A stretch of 64,000 bases of DNA. Source: Fistulifera solaris (lineage: Eukaryota > Bacillariophyta > Bacillariophyceae > Naviculales > Stauroneidaceae). Position numbers and translations under genes: made by a program. Below the pieces are notes generated by a model, which saw only the letters and a program-made list of their open reading frames with translations, was not told the DNA's origin and searched no databases. The stretch lies in the NCBI GenBank assembly GCA_030295235.1, contig AP026155.1:372001-436000 (forward strand), given 5' to 3'. Below are positions 1 to 10,102 of the stretch, in pieces. Position 1 is the stretch's first letter. Every line of letters starts with the position of its first letter.

Positions 1-365
1 GGGAGAAAGTAGCACCTCCAGGCCTCCGGGATTTATTGCTCGTTCGTCGTCCGAGATGTTCAGCTTCCACGTAGAGATTCTTGCTGCATGGCTGCTGTCG
101 ACAGAAGACAGGCTAACTTTGACCTTATCGGAGAATGTAAAATGATGAGAATGCGCATCGAAGTTCAAGTGGAAGTTCTTTTCCTCCGTTTGTGGCGTCA
201 AACGTGATGTTGATGATTGATGATTGATCGCATCGAAGTCGAAGGTGGACTGTGACAATCCTATCGATAGGAAGAGCATCGCTGAACAGAGAAGTGAAGA
301 TATTTCTCGATAGAGAGCTGGCAATCGCATAGAATAATTACTTGTCTGAAACCATAGAACTTAGA
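1..365. other. Intergenic / 5' flank of first gene
   Basis: No supported gene was seen on either strand. It presumably holds the promoter and 5' UTR of the transporter gene that begins at 366. The frame stays open back to a TTG at 342, but that is not a plausible eukaryotic start. Confidence 0.5.
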
Positions 366-1435
366 ATGATGGATGCTTCCGACACGAAGCAGTCGGATGC
401 AACTCCTGGATTGTGGCGACTTGCCTTTTGTGCTACAGGAATTTGTGCTTGTTATCTGTATTATGGACTCTTATTCGAAAATCTCTTTCAACCGGGCGAA
501 CACGCACTTGGTGCTACTTTTGTATTGATGACGCAAAGTATTACAAACTCGATGGTAGCTTATGGTTGGAAAAAGTTCCAAGACAGCTCCTCGGTCGCCT
601 CTTCAGCGACCAGAGAGGCCTTGCCGCATCGCTTTCTATTCGCAGCGACCGCCTGCTACGTTACCGCTATGGCGTGCAGTAATGAAGCTGTGCGATACGT
701 TTCGTATCCCGTCGCCGTATTGGCCAAATCTTGTAAACTGATTCCTACCATGGTCGTCGGACAGTTTGTGGAAGGTCGGCTATACAGTCGAACCGAATGG
801 ATGGCGGCATTATCGATATCGGCCGGAATCGTTGTGTTTCATATGACGCGCATGGAAGAAGCAATCCATCATGATGATCAACCCAAACCAACCGCGACGT
901 ACGGTATGCTGTTGTTGTTAGTGAGTTTAACGGTACGTGCCAGCTGCATAGTAGTACATCGTGCTTATCGTAAAACCGACTCACGTTGTAGCTCCTACAG
1001 ATGGATGGGTTTTTGGCTTCGTGCCAGAACTTTCTCAAGAAGAAGAGACCCAATTTACGACCTCCCGATGCCATCGAGACAATGCTATGGATGAATCTAT
1101 ACGCGATTATTTATTTGGTACCACTCACGGTAATGTCCGGACAATTGGATATGGAAGCGCTTTTGTCTATGTGGTATAAGATTGCGGCATTGAACATGAC
1201 TGTAGCGGCGGGGCAAGTCTTTATTTTTCTTACCATCACATGGTATTCACCTGTCATGACAACCACCTTCACAACGACGCGAAAATTCTTTACCATCTTG
1301 TTGAGTGTCTGGACATACGGGCATCATTTCTCAACCTGGCAGTGGTTAGCAGTAGCGTTGGTGTTTACGGGATTGTATCTGTCCATTTTAATGATACAAA
1401 AGCCGCATGGCGCCGTCGAAAAGAAGAAAGACTAG
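366..1435 (+). CDS. SLC35B1-like nucleotide-sugar transporter
   Basis: Predicted ER/Golgi antiporter of the UAA/SLC35B family, which moves UDP-sugars or ATP into the lumen. Two exons, 366-932 and 1001-1435, are joined by a 68-nt GTACGT..CTACAG intron in phase 0, giving about 333 aa. The first in-frame ATG is 366 (MMDASDTK). Family hallmarks are CYLYYGLLFE in the first membrane segment, the conserved block YPVAVLAKSCKLIPTMVVG, and the C-terminal STWQWLAVALVFTGLYLSIL. About eight to ten hydrophobic segments are visible. The protein ends EKKKD, so a lysine pair sits at the -3/-4 position, a KKxx ER-retrieval signal typical of SLC35B1. Substrate cannot be read from sequence. Confidence 0.85.
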
Positions 1436-2101
1436 ATAGCGAAGATACAAGAGCACCTGTACATAATACAAGAAGTTATTGAAACGTACCTAAATGATTG
1501 CAATCTAATCATCGAATGACAGCTCAATCCTGGGTTTGAGCTAGTCTCGAAGTTGCTGTTAGTGGAACACATTTTTGAAAAAGGTATCAAGTAGCAATTG
1601 AATTTATTAACTTTTGTGTTCTGCTTAGACCAGACTATCCAACCTAGCTCGCTCGGGAAAATCTTTGTGTGCCGCGCGCTGCGCGCTTGTCGGTACTTTA
1701 TAATGCAGTATTCATTCTTGACGACGACTCTTGACTGTAGTTTGTCTTCCCTTCTCCGCCAATCAAAACCACTTTGTATGCTATAGTGCACGTCATTTGC
1801 AACTCGCAGCGGTTTTACATGTTGGTTGTCGCGCGATGGTGTGGAGCGAAAGGGACTAACGGGTAACGGGTGTACTTGTACAGGTACCGGTACCCTGTTA
1901 CTGGTACGGTGGCATCAAGTATTTTGCCTACAGCAACAACGAACTTTTCCTGTAGAAATGCTACCAGATTCTACGGTGCTAAAAGTTCGGATGCAAATTT
2001 TAGTGCAGCTTCGTTCGGTGAACCAAACACAAAAAGGATCTATCTTGTAAGTCATCCCATCTGCGTAACATCTCGCTTTCATTAAAGAATTCGCATCTAC
2101 G
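1436..2101. other. Intergenic with a 12-bp perfect palindrome
   Basis: 666 bp between two plus-strand genes. It contains the perfect palindrome GGTACCGGTACC at 1883-1894, flanked by further GTAC-rich sequence, and a GC-rich dyad near 1673-1688. I saw no coding potential beyond random short frames. The palindrome core TACCGGTA recurs in other gaps of the window. Confidence 0.5.
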
Positions 2102-3688
2102 ATGATTTCCGTAGCGACTACCGCACGACATATCGCCTCTTCAGCGAATTTGATCAATGCAGAATCTCCGCCGGATTCTTGCGCAACGCTGTCGAGCAGC
2201 CAGACGAGCGATGAAGATGGCAATGAATGCAACATTCACCAGCTGGCAGACAACGACGATGAAGATGAAGAAGCGAAGCACCTGAAACGACTGGGTGACC
2301 TGCGACAGGTTGTTGGAAGCCAGTCTATGCTCTCGCAAGAACTCATGAGACCCTCTCAAGTCGACGACTCCGAGGATGAAGACGTTGTTGAAGATGCACG
2401 TTCTTCTTTGCTAGATAATCGCCAAGCTCCGGGCTACTGGCCGAAATCGGCATTCGAGAATCTTTCGCAAGTTTTCACGCAGCCCGAACAAGACAGCCGC
2501 AGTGACAAAGCGACGAGCAAAGACGATATTGCATCCGTGCTGCTCTCGTTGCCGAACACTCAGTTGGAAGACGTACAAGATGATGGAATGATGATGGGTC
2601 TAGATGCGATCAAGCATGCAGCTAATAATCATTTGTCAAAGAATAACCTTATCAAGACAAAGCAAGTTCGTCTGGAAAAGGAAGATGAAGTCCAAGAAAT
2701 TGCTGATGGGACCCACGATGATATCAAGCCTCTGTCTCAAACGAGTTTCGGTTCCTTATTGGATGCCATTCAGATCGTCCACGAACAAGACCATCAAGAG
2801 GAAGTGGGACCGAAACGTCAAACTAGAGACACTTTTCCAACTAGTTATCGCCCGAAGCGCCGACGAGTTGCTCCGAACAAGCATCTGGAGTCAATCACGC
2901 ACGCCACAAAGTCGACAAAAGCCTCGCACAAAAAGTCAAAAGGTAATAATGTTGAGAGGAAAGTAGAGTTACCGATGTCGGCCAAGAAACGCTCCGCTCC
3001 TGCAAAACTTGGTTCGACTACTTCCGCCACTACTTCTACTCCCAAGAGCCGCATCGAAGTTGCAAAGTACGTGTTTCCTCAAGAATCGTCCCAGCAGGTC
3101 AGTCCTGCATTCTCAAAAACGACTTTGACACCCTCGCTCTCGAACTCTTCGACAGTTCATGAGCTCGATGCTGCCGAACTTGCGACGAAGATCATTCACG
3201 ATTCTGAGCTGGCCAAGGAGTTGCTCCTGTCGATGGCACTCTGTAGAACGAATCCGCGAACTCCGCCAAACTCCATTCCCGGACCTGGTCATGTGTTGGA
3301 GGATGGTTTCTTTTGGTCGCGATACCCACCCCTGGAAGCAGTTTTAAAAGACAACATGCCCGAGTACTACCGCTTGTCCATTGAGAAGTGCCAATCGTGC
3401 CAGCAGCAGTCTTTCAACAATCGCCTTGTCGATGAAGTCACTGCCACAGCTACTGAGAAAGGATGGACATTCGATCCTGAGCACTTCAATGATGTGAAGA
3501 TTCTTCGCGACCGAATCAGATGCTATTATAAGACACACATTCAAAACGCGAAGAAACGATTGAAGACAATGCTGCGGAACCCAACGAAAAAGTCGAATGC
3601 TATCCATCTTAGGGAACACTATGATTTGATCCAGCAAGCGGCACAAAAGAAACGAGACGCGGACGAGGATGACGCGTCCTGGGACTGA
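2102..3688 (+). CDS. Acidic Ser-rich protein with conserved diatom C-terminal domain, function unknown
   Basis: Single-exon gene of 528 aa starting at the ATG at 2102. Residues 1-380 are low complexity: acidic runs (DNDDEDEE), Ser/Thr-rich stretches and basic patches (YRPKRRRVAPNK, SHKKSK) that could act as nuclear localisation signals. Residues about 385-510 look like a folded domain: GPGHVLEDGFFWSRYPPLEA, then EYYRLS, a CQSCQQQ element, RDRIRCYYKTHIQNAKKRLK and NPTKKSNA. I recall this arrangement as a recurrent diatom-specific module but cannot name a Pfam family. The basic helical segment suggests nucleic-acid binding; that is inference. No frame breaks. Confidence 0.7.
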   Translation: MISVATTARHIASSANLINAESPPDSCATLSSSQTSDEDGNECNIHQLADNDDEDEEAKHLKRLGDLRQVVGSQSMLSQELMRPSQVDDSEDEDVVEDARSSLLDNRQAPGYWPKSAFENLSQVFTQPEQDSRSDKATSKDDIASVLLSLPNTQLEDVQDDGMMMGLDAIKHAANNHLSKNNLIKTKQVRLEKEDEVQEIADGTHDDIKPLSQTSFGSLLDAIQIVHEQDHQEEVGPKRQTRDTFPTSYRPKRRRVAPNKHLESITHATKSTKASHKKSKGNNVERKVELPMSAKKRSAPAKLGSTTSATTSTPKSRIEVAKYVFPQESSQQVSPAFSKTTLTPSLSNSSTVHELDAAELATKIIHDSELAKELLLSMALCRTNPRTPPNSIPGPGHVLEDGFFWSRYPPLEAVLKDNMPEYYRLSIEKCQSCQQQSFNNRLVDEVTATATEKGWTFDPEHFNDVKILRDRIRCYYKTHIQNAKKRLKTMLRNPTKKSNAIHLREHYDLIQQAAQKKRDADEDDASWD

Positions 3689-3892
3689 AATTCGCGTTGG
3701 GCACCACCGTCGCGTTTACATGTCACCCTTTTACCTAGTTGTATCTTACAAGTATATCATACATAGAACGTTTTTGCAAGTACTATTCCACAGAGTCGGA
3801 GTTAAAGAAATCAGGGTGCAGCTTGATGTATGACCATTCTGCTGCCTTGCCTTTGCCCCAGAAACTAGGAGATTGGAATCTTAGCTAAGAGC

Positions 3893-4966
3893 TCACTTTG
3901 TCACAAAGCCACAACCATTTTTATGTGCAAACACATACCTGTTCACTTCCTTTGCGAAGAGCGCAAATCCATTTTGTTTCAAAGCATTGAAATACTGCGA
4001 TGGTATCTCAGGCAGTTCATGGGTTTCAATAAGAATTTGTCGAATGTCGGCGGATACCCAATCTTTGTACGTGTGCCTTTGAAAAGACAAAAGATGCCTC
4101 GTTAGTAAGGTATGTCTTTTGAGTTGAATACTGACAAACGAGAAGCAAGCATGACGAGCTGACACGAACCATTCGCAACCCTCACAATCGATCTTGAAAA
4201 TATCAATAGTTCGATCACCGTGTCCCAATTGTTCTTGTATTTCCTGAAACGAGTAGTATTGGCCTCTTCCCCTGTTAGCCTTTATTTGATAGTCATCAGA
4301 GTAGCTGCTTTTGAGTCCCCAGTTGTGATAATGCATACTCTTCCCCAAATTTTCCGGCCTATCGTAATTGCCTGGATCAAATATGTGAACTTCACAAACA
4401 GTTCCATCGGCACCCAGAAGTTCGTAAAGGCCATCTTCAAATCTATAATTTCCGTTCGATCCGATCGAGTAGATCAAGCAATCGGTCGGATCTTTCTCGA
4501 ATGATCCCTTCCTCTTTCTTCGCTCGGCCACGACGTGGCTCAAATTCTCCGGGTCGCAGGTCCATTTGGGTCCGTCGCCGAGGCCCCCTACTTTATGTAG
4601 ATGTGGACAGTTGAAATAAGGGTCCCAATTGAAGAATATCCACCAAGCTGGGTCTTCTTTTCGGTAGTCGGGGTCCGTCCTGTTGATATAGTGTTGAGCA
4701 GTAACGGCAGGTTGTTGATAGAAATTTATCCATTCGGTGTCGGGAATGTCATCGAAAAATCCATACGAATGCTTCTTTCCTATTTCAAACGATTCTTGCG
4801 ATCTTGATACATGCTTTGTAATTATAATGTCTTCCTTCGGTTGAGTTTCACCGATTTGAAGGCGATAATTCAAAAAGTTGCTCAGCAACAAAATAATCAC
4901 GAAAAGGGGTACCGAGACCGGACGAGAAAGAGCAGAAAGTTCTTGTCCTCCTTTCCTACGGTGCAT
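3893..4966 (-). CDS. METTL24-like methyltransferase-domain protein (Methyltransf_22 type), membrane anchored
   Basis: Type II membrane protein of about 328 aa. The start is the ATG at 4966, because upstream frame opens only on TTG. A hydrophobic anchor (VPLFVIILLLSNFLNYRL) lies at residues 18-36. The catalytic-type domain shows CLIYSIGSNGNYRFEDGLYE (glycine-rich SAM loop), VHIFDPG (acidic end of strand 2) and IDIFKIDCEGCEWF, the pattern of METTL24-like proteins. One 87-nt intron, 4077-4163, splits the last part; it is a multiple of three, so the unspliced frame stays open, but only splicing places the conserved TYKDW next to CEWF. It is tail-to-head with the methyltransferase-glycosyltransferase gene upstream on the same strand. 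Substrate unknown, likely Golgi lumen. Confidence 0.75.
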   Translation of the reverse strand: MHRRKGGQELSALSRPVSVPLFVIILLLSNFLNYRLQIGETQPKEDIIITKHVSRSQESFEIGKKHSYGFFDDIPDTEWINFYQQPAVTAQHYINRTDPDYRKEDPAWWIFFNWDPYFNCPHLHKVGGLGDGPKWTCDPENLSHVVAERRKRKGSFEKDPTDCLIYSIGSNGNYRFEDGLYELLGADGTVCEVHIFDPGNYDRPENLGKSMHYHNWGLKSSYSDDYQIKANRGRGQYYSFQEIQEQLGHGDRTIDIFKIDCEGCEWFVSARHACFSFVSIQLKRHTLLTRHLLSFQRHTYKDWVSADIRQILIETHELPEIPSQYFNALKQNGFALFAKEVNRYVFAHKNGCGFVTK

Positions 4967-5132
4967 AAGAGCAGCTCGAATGTCCAAAATCGTCACTACT
5001 ATGGTGAAACAAGAATTAGAAGTCCTTTTGAAAGAATTTGAAGAGGTGGTTTGCAAATAATAATGAATACAAAGTAATGACTGCAAAAATGATCGACGAG
5101 CGACTATTATCGTCTGGACGACGTACGTCAAA

Positions 5133-7973
5133 CTATGGATCGACAAGCTTATTTCTAGCTAAACGTCTCCGCCTCGCGGCTTCGTTGGCGTGAACAATAA
5201 AAGGACATGGGCTGCCGTCTTTCTTTTGGCAGACTGTCAACGGCATATCGAATATAATTTCTTCTATTCGGTGCCAAGAGCGATGTTGTGACATGGCCAC
5301 CAATCTACCTTGGCGTGCTATCTCGATCCGTTCGTTGGGGTGCGACAAATAGTACCGAATCTTGGATCGCAAGTCTTCTTGGCTTATAAATTCGATGATG
5401 TTGGTCCCATTCACAAGCCCAGCGGGTAATGATAGCATTCTGTCAGTCAACACTAGTCCACCTGTAACCAGACCCTCAAATAACCGATAATGATCCTCCC
5501 AAGAATCACGCTGCGTTACAACAACTATTTTGGAATTCAGAAGAGTGTCGATGTACTCCGATTTGACTTTCCGCCTTCCGTTACGAGCAGCCTCTCCAGC
5601 AACATCAACGAAGACGTTTATTCCATCGCTTTTCCCCATGTCTACTACAGTTTCACTGACCAGATGTCGAAGCCTGGATTCAACGGTACCTACCAGCGTA
5701 CCATTTAAAGCTGTGTTGAGGAGAGTATAGGAGTGAGAAAAGTAGACCCTAACAGCAAGCAATTCCAAGTTTGTTCTACTTACGCCAAATATGAGAAACG
5801 TCGATTTTTCGATCAATGCGCTCGATCGGTCCATCGAGAGTCATATTGTAATGATTGTGGAGAATGTCTCTGAGAGAATCAATGGTGTCCGTTCTTACGA
5901 TCAGGGGGAGTGTGTAAGTAACTTCTGCCGCCATACAATTGCAACGACATTAAGCGTCCAGACTCGACCCAATTGGTTACGTTTGAAAACATCCGCTCAC
6001 GCACAATAGAACGAGTACTGTAAAAGACAAAGTCTACTCCGATTTCATCTTCGATGTTCCTACACCGCTGGGGAACCGGGCCGTCTGTAAAGTCAACAAT
6101 GAAAATCGGCCACGACAGAGGAAGGCCGAGCTTGAAGCGATGCTTCTTTGCTTCTATCACCCACTTCAAGTATTCACCGCACCAAAAGTTCCATCCGTAT
6201 CCGAACCCGGTATCACCAACCCAGATTACGTTTGGATCATCCAAAGCCATCATATCATCAGCCAAACTCAAATACTTAGATTCATTGACTCCATTCTGTT
6301 CTACGTGTAGGATTTCGGCAGTGCCTATACCCATTTCTAGGTATGGCCAAACAACCACAGGCACAACAGGAAGCTTCGACGCTGTCAGCCTTCGTTGCCT
6401 ATAGCGAAGAATAGGATGATCGCGGGCACGATGATCGGAGCCCTTTGGAATGTCTGTTTCGTCAATCAAATCCTCTGCTTTTGCTACTTTATCAGAGACA
6501 TCGCCTGCTGTCGGACGATTGCCAGGTGTATTTGTGTCCTCAACCTTAATTTCTGGGTCGTTCTTGGGTTCATCTGCCTTTACTGCTGCATCTGAGGCAC
6601 CCTTTGCTACTGGATTATCCTTCTGTTCGTTTTTGGTAACAAATTGAACGTTCTCTCTCACTGCATTCTCCCACTCCAAATCCATTTTGGGAGTTAAAAT
6701 CAGCGGGTAGAAAGAAGGATCCAAACGGGTTTCAAGATCACCGCCTTTGCCCTCGCCACATTCTTTGTTGATGATTGTCAACCCCGGGCCATTTTTCTCG
6801 AAACATCCAAATTCCATAAACAGATTCGCATGCTCCGGCAAAGCAGCGACAGCAGGATTGATAAAAACTTTCATACTTAACGTGACCTGTGGAGAGCAAA
6901 AAGGACGCGTGATGAGAACTAGTTGCTTCACGATGCAATTCGCGTCGGGAACTTACATGACTAGCACCATATGGTTTGTCTCCGGTAGGCGCCATGATCT
7001 TTTTCTGCCTTTCCATTCTAGCAACGTTTCGGATTTCTTCAGTCAGACTACTGCTAAAGCGGAACCCGTACGCCTCAAACTTTTGCACCCACCAGTCATG
7101 GTTATGTACTTCGACTAAAAGGTCATGATTCGCAGCAATGTCAGTGATAAATAGCTATGATCGTTGTTGACGCGACAGACTTACCATGATGCCACCCGCC
7201 CCAAACAGATGATGTAGCAAAAATTAGGGCACATTTTCGGAAAGCTGTTATGAAATTGAATTGATACTGTAACCTGAGATGAATAGATGTTGAATGTGAG
7301 ACAAGCGATTGGCGGGTATCTGGCTACCTACGAGCAAATGAACGTACGAAACGTGCTCCAGAAACTCGACGGCCCAGCAGGCGGAATACGTCTTTTCCGG
7401 CCACCAGGGCCCTCTCGAGAAGTCATGTTCCACCACTTGATTCGCTGGATCGGGAAGCATGGTTCGCTCGACGGCGTCATGGCTACCTTCGGCGCACAAC
7501 ACATCAACGCCGTGAAGGTGGAACCATAGAGAGCTCACGCCACGGCCACAACCAACGTCAAGGACCGATTTCACGCCATATTTTGTCACCATATGTTTCC
7601 AAACGTCAGGTGATATGCCATCTAGATCGACTTCCGTGAAACCGCCCAAATGCTTCTTATCTCCGGCACCTCCGTAAATTTTTCGCTTCTTATCTACATC
7701 GCTGTCTTCGACGCGGATAGAAGGAAGATTCTGCGCTTTTCCTTTCGGTATTCCCAAGGGATTCGTCGGATCCCATCCAGTAGTTATCCCATTTGTTGGC
7801 AATGACGTTTCTTCATGTACAATGTAATCCGTGAAGAGAAACGATGAGGGGATTTCTCTTGTCATTTGGAATAAAAGAATCAACGTAACGGCGAGAATAC
7901 TACCCAAGAGAGTTCTGTTCATTGAGCTTCCAGCAGCCCGCCTTGGAGAGGACAGGCCATTTCCAACTGCCAT
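5133..7973 (-). CDS. Fused methyltransferase-glycosyltransferase, type II membrane protein
   Basis: Five exons on the minus strand: 7973-7348, 7273-7185, 7114-6957, 6886-5784 and 5710-5133; introns are 70-74 nt. Corrected length is about 850 aa. Residues 19-38 form a signal anchor. Residues about 130-300 are a class I SAM methyltransferase (VKSVLDVGCGRGVSSLWF, AVEFLEHV, then SSVWGGWHHVEVHNHDWWVQ). A charged Asp/Lys linker follows. The C-terminal half is a CgeB/exostosin-like glycosyltransferase: DVSHIWP, the segment EDHYRLFEGLVTGGLVLTD, then HPNERIEIARQGR. The reading frame breaks once, in a run of five G at 5904-5908 (C on the coding strand); with four, HTPLIVRTDTIDSL reads through and the exon sum is a multiple of three. 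Likely a Golgi enzyme that both builds and methylates a glycan; the coupling is inference. Confidence 0.75.
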
Positions 7974-8660
7974 GATTGCCTTAGAGTGTCGTTCAAAGAG
8001 GTCGAGACGCAATGATCATGTTCGTAAGCTCTGCTGTTACGACGACTCACTCGGTAGATGGTGAGATGGGGTGTGGTGTGTGTTGCGTGAAAACGACGCA
8101 CAATGTTCTTTGAAAGAAAACGATGCACAATTATGCACATAGTAACCTTGTCAACGGATCTCCAACGGAAGATGAAACGCGTGACTTAATTGGAATATGA
8201 ATGAAATCGTCGTTGAATATCAAAGTCGCAGCAGATTTTTGCCCTGTAATAACAGAATAGTCATTCGATGATATTAGCTCATTATTCGAGAGTGTAAAAA
8301 ACACCGCAATGCTTCAAGGAGTAGGAACGAGGGACTTTGCAGAAGCAATTCCTGTCACACCAAACGTCGTACCGGTTACATACAACTTATCTGTAAAAGT
8401 CTTTTGAGTTTCCAGTTGTCGGAGCACTTTTGCTTCTTATACAAAGTACTTTGTACTCCAGCAACCAGCAACCAGCAACTTCAGTCTCAGAAAACAGTCT
8501 CAGAAATTTTGAACGTGGCTGTTCTCGGAGGAAATAGCTCGAACGCGGGGCAGCAGCGGCGCATGACCTTTTGGAGCACGAGGGGGGGACAATAAAACTC
8601 CTCCTTGTGCCGCTTGTTGTATTCATTGCACATTTACAGACAACTCTTCATTGTTCAAAC
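7974..8660. promoter_or_regulatory. Divergent intergenic region
   Basis: 687 bp between the minus-strand fusion gene and the plus-strand Ser/Arg-rich gene, so both promoters must lie here. A short inverted motif, AAAGTACTTTGTAC, is near 8443-8456. No convincing coding frame seen. Confidence 0.4.
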
Positions 8661-9619
8661 ATGGAAGTCGTCAACGAACATGACGAGGCTGATGATGGAC
8701 ACCAAGGAATTGCGATAGTGGAAGACGAGAATAGCCGCGTGCAACAAAAACCTACGCGAGGGTCACCGGAGAGACCGAGGGGACTAAGCCGCAAACCGTC
8801 GGTTCAGCGCAGTGAAAGCGGTAGTTTGAATGCTATGCGAGGAGCTATTAGGCCTGGAACCATTCCGATTCGATCGCAGAGTATGCGAGCTGTCGTAAGA
8901 CCGTTGGCGCCGACGAAGAGCACGGATCACTTGGCCTCGATGCGCGCGAGTAGAGCTCAACGAGGAAACATTTCTCGCGTGGCCCCCGTCCGTTCCCAAA
9001 GTTCCGTCTTGGGTGCGCCCCGCCGAGTACCACCGGACAGGACAAGTAGCGTTGACTCTACCAATTCGTTACGTGCCTTTCGGCGCGATCAGATGGGGGC
9101 GTGGAACCAGGTACAATGGAACTACAGCGCCTTCGCGGAGGTCCGGGAGCTTCGCTCACGCGCAATCCGAGCGACATGTCCAACTTGACAGATATGACCG
9201 GCGGTGACTTGAGCTGCTTTACGATGGACTCCGTGAATTTGCGCAAGGCACAGCTGGTAGCTGATCCTATTTTCGCGGACGATGGTACCTACAACGAGGA
9301 AGATAGTTACGCCGATCATGAATCTGTTTCGCGAGCATCTATGTTCAGCGAGTATACTCCTGGAGCTGCGAGAAATATCCCCGAGCCGAGACTGGGTGTT
9401 AATCGGACCCCAAGTCGCTTGGGAGCCATCCGAGTGGATCGGAGACCGCATCCCGCTCAACCCAGGGAAGATGAAACTAGCTCGAGTGAAGAAGGAAATG
9501 ATGACGATGACGATAGGTCGTTCGGATCAGTGACTTCCGGTTTGACCCAGGACTTTACCGATAACGATTTCTTGGATGATTCGGAAAGCGAAAATCATCA
9601 CGAGGCTTCCGAAGGCTAA
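8661..9619 (+). CDS. Ser/Arg-rich diatom protein, function unknown (frame break)
   Basis: Start at the ATG at 8661 (MEVVNEHDEADD). The N-terminal part has repeated basic-serine phrases (RKPSVQRSESGS, PIRSQSMRAV, PVRSQSSVLG) that look like kinase or 14-3-3 target sites. The frame breaks at the run of five G at 9095-9099. With six, the protein continues without a gap as a 319-aa product through RNPSDMSNLTDMTGG, FTMDSVNLRKAQLVADP and an acidic Ser/Asp tail (SSSEEGNDDDDDR). The phrase DSVNLRKxQLV is one I associate with a diatom-specific family; no enzymatic domain is visible. The protein is likely intrinsically disordered. Confidence 0.55.
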
Positions 9620-10102
9620 GACTTTTTCTGGATACCTCGTCGTTGCCAATACCTTATTCCGTACAAAGGATATAAATTCATTATTTACTATAAATCTTTA
9701 TTGCAGATTGATACCTTAGATATCTTCAACTTTTACAAACGCCATGTCGGTGTTTCAAGCCTGTAAGCGGAGTAAAGCCGCCCAAGAAAAAAATTAAAGT
9801 AGTGTGTTTTGTGGATCCGCCTAACGTTAGTTGCATTCGATAACTAATTCAAGAAGATCACCCGTTACCTGGTACCCCGTTCGCGTAAAAATCGTCGTTT
9901 TGCCTGGAGTTTCGTACGATCTTTCAGCGAATTTCTTTGAACCAGTTGAACTGAACGAGGCCACGCCTTGACCGCCTTGTAAACTTTAATGTTAAGGATT
10001 GCCTACAGGCAACTTGTAAACGTTGATATTTTACCATAGAAAAATAACAAGGTCAATAAAAACTAATAAATCTTACAACTAAACAGTTTACAAAACATGC
10101 TT
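9620..10102. other. Intergenic, convergent 3' ends
   Basis: 483 bp between two genes whose stop codons face each other. AT-rich with several polyA-like stretches (AATAAA at 10056-10061); presumably both 3' UTRs. No gene seen. Confidence 0.45.

Noticed and set aside
9110-9126. A GT..AG segment of 17 nt near the frame change in the Ser/Arg-rich gene
   Set aside because: Far too short for a spliceosomal intron; a one-base change in the adjacent G-run explains the frame better.
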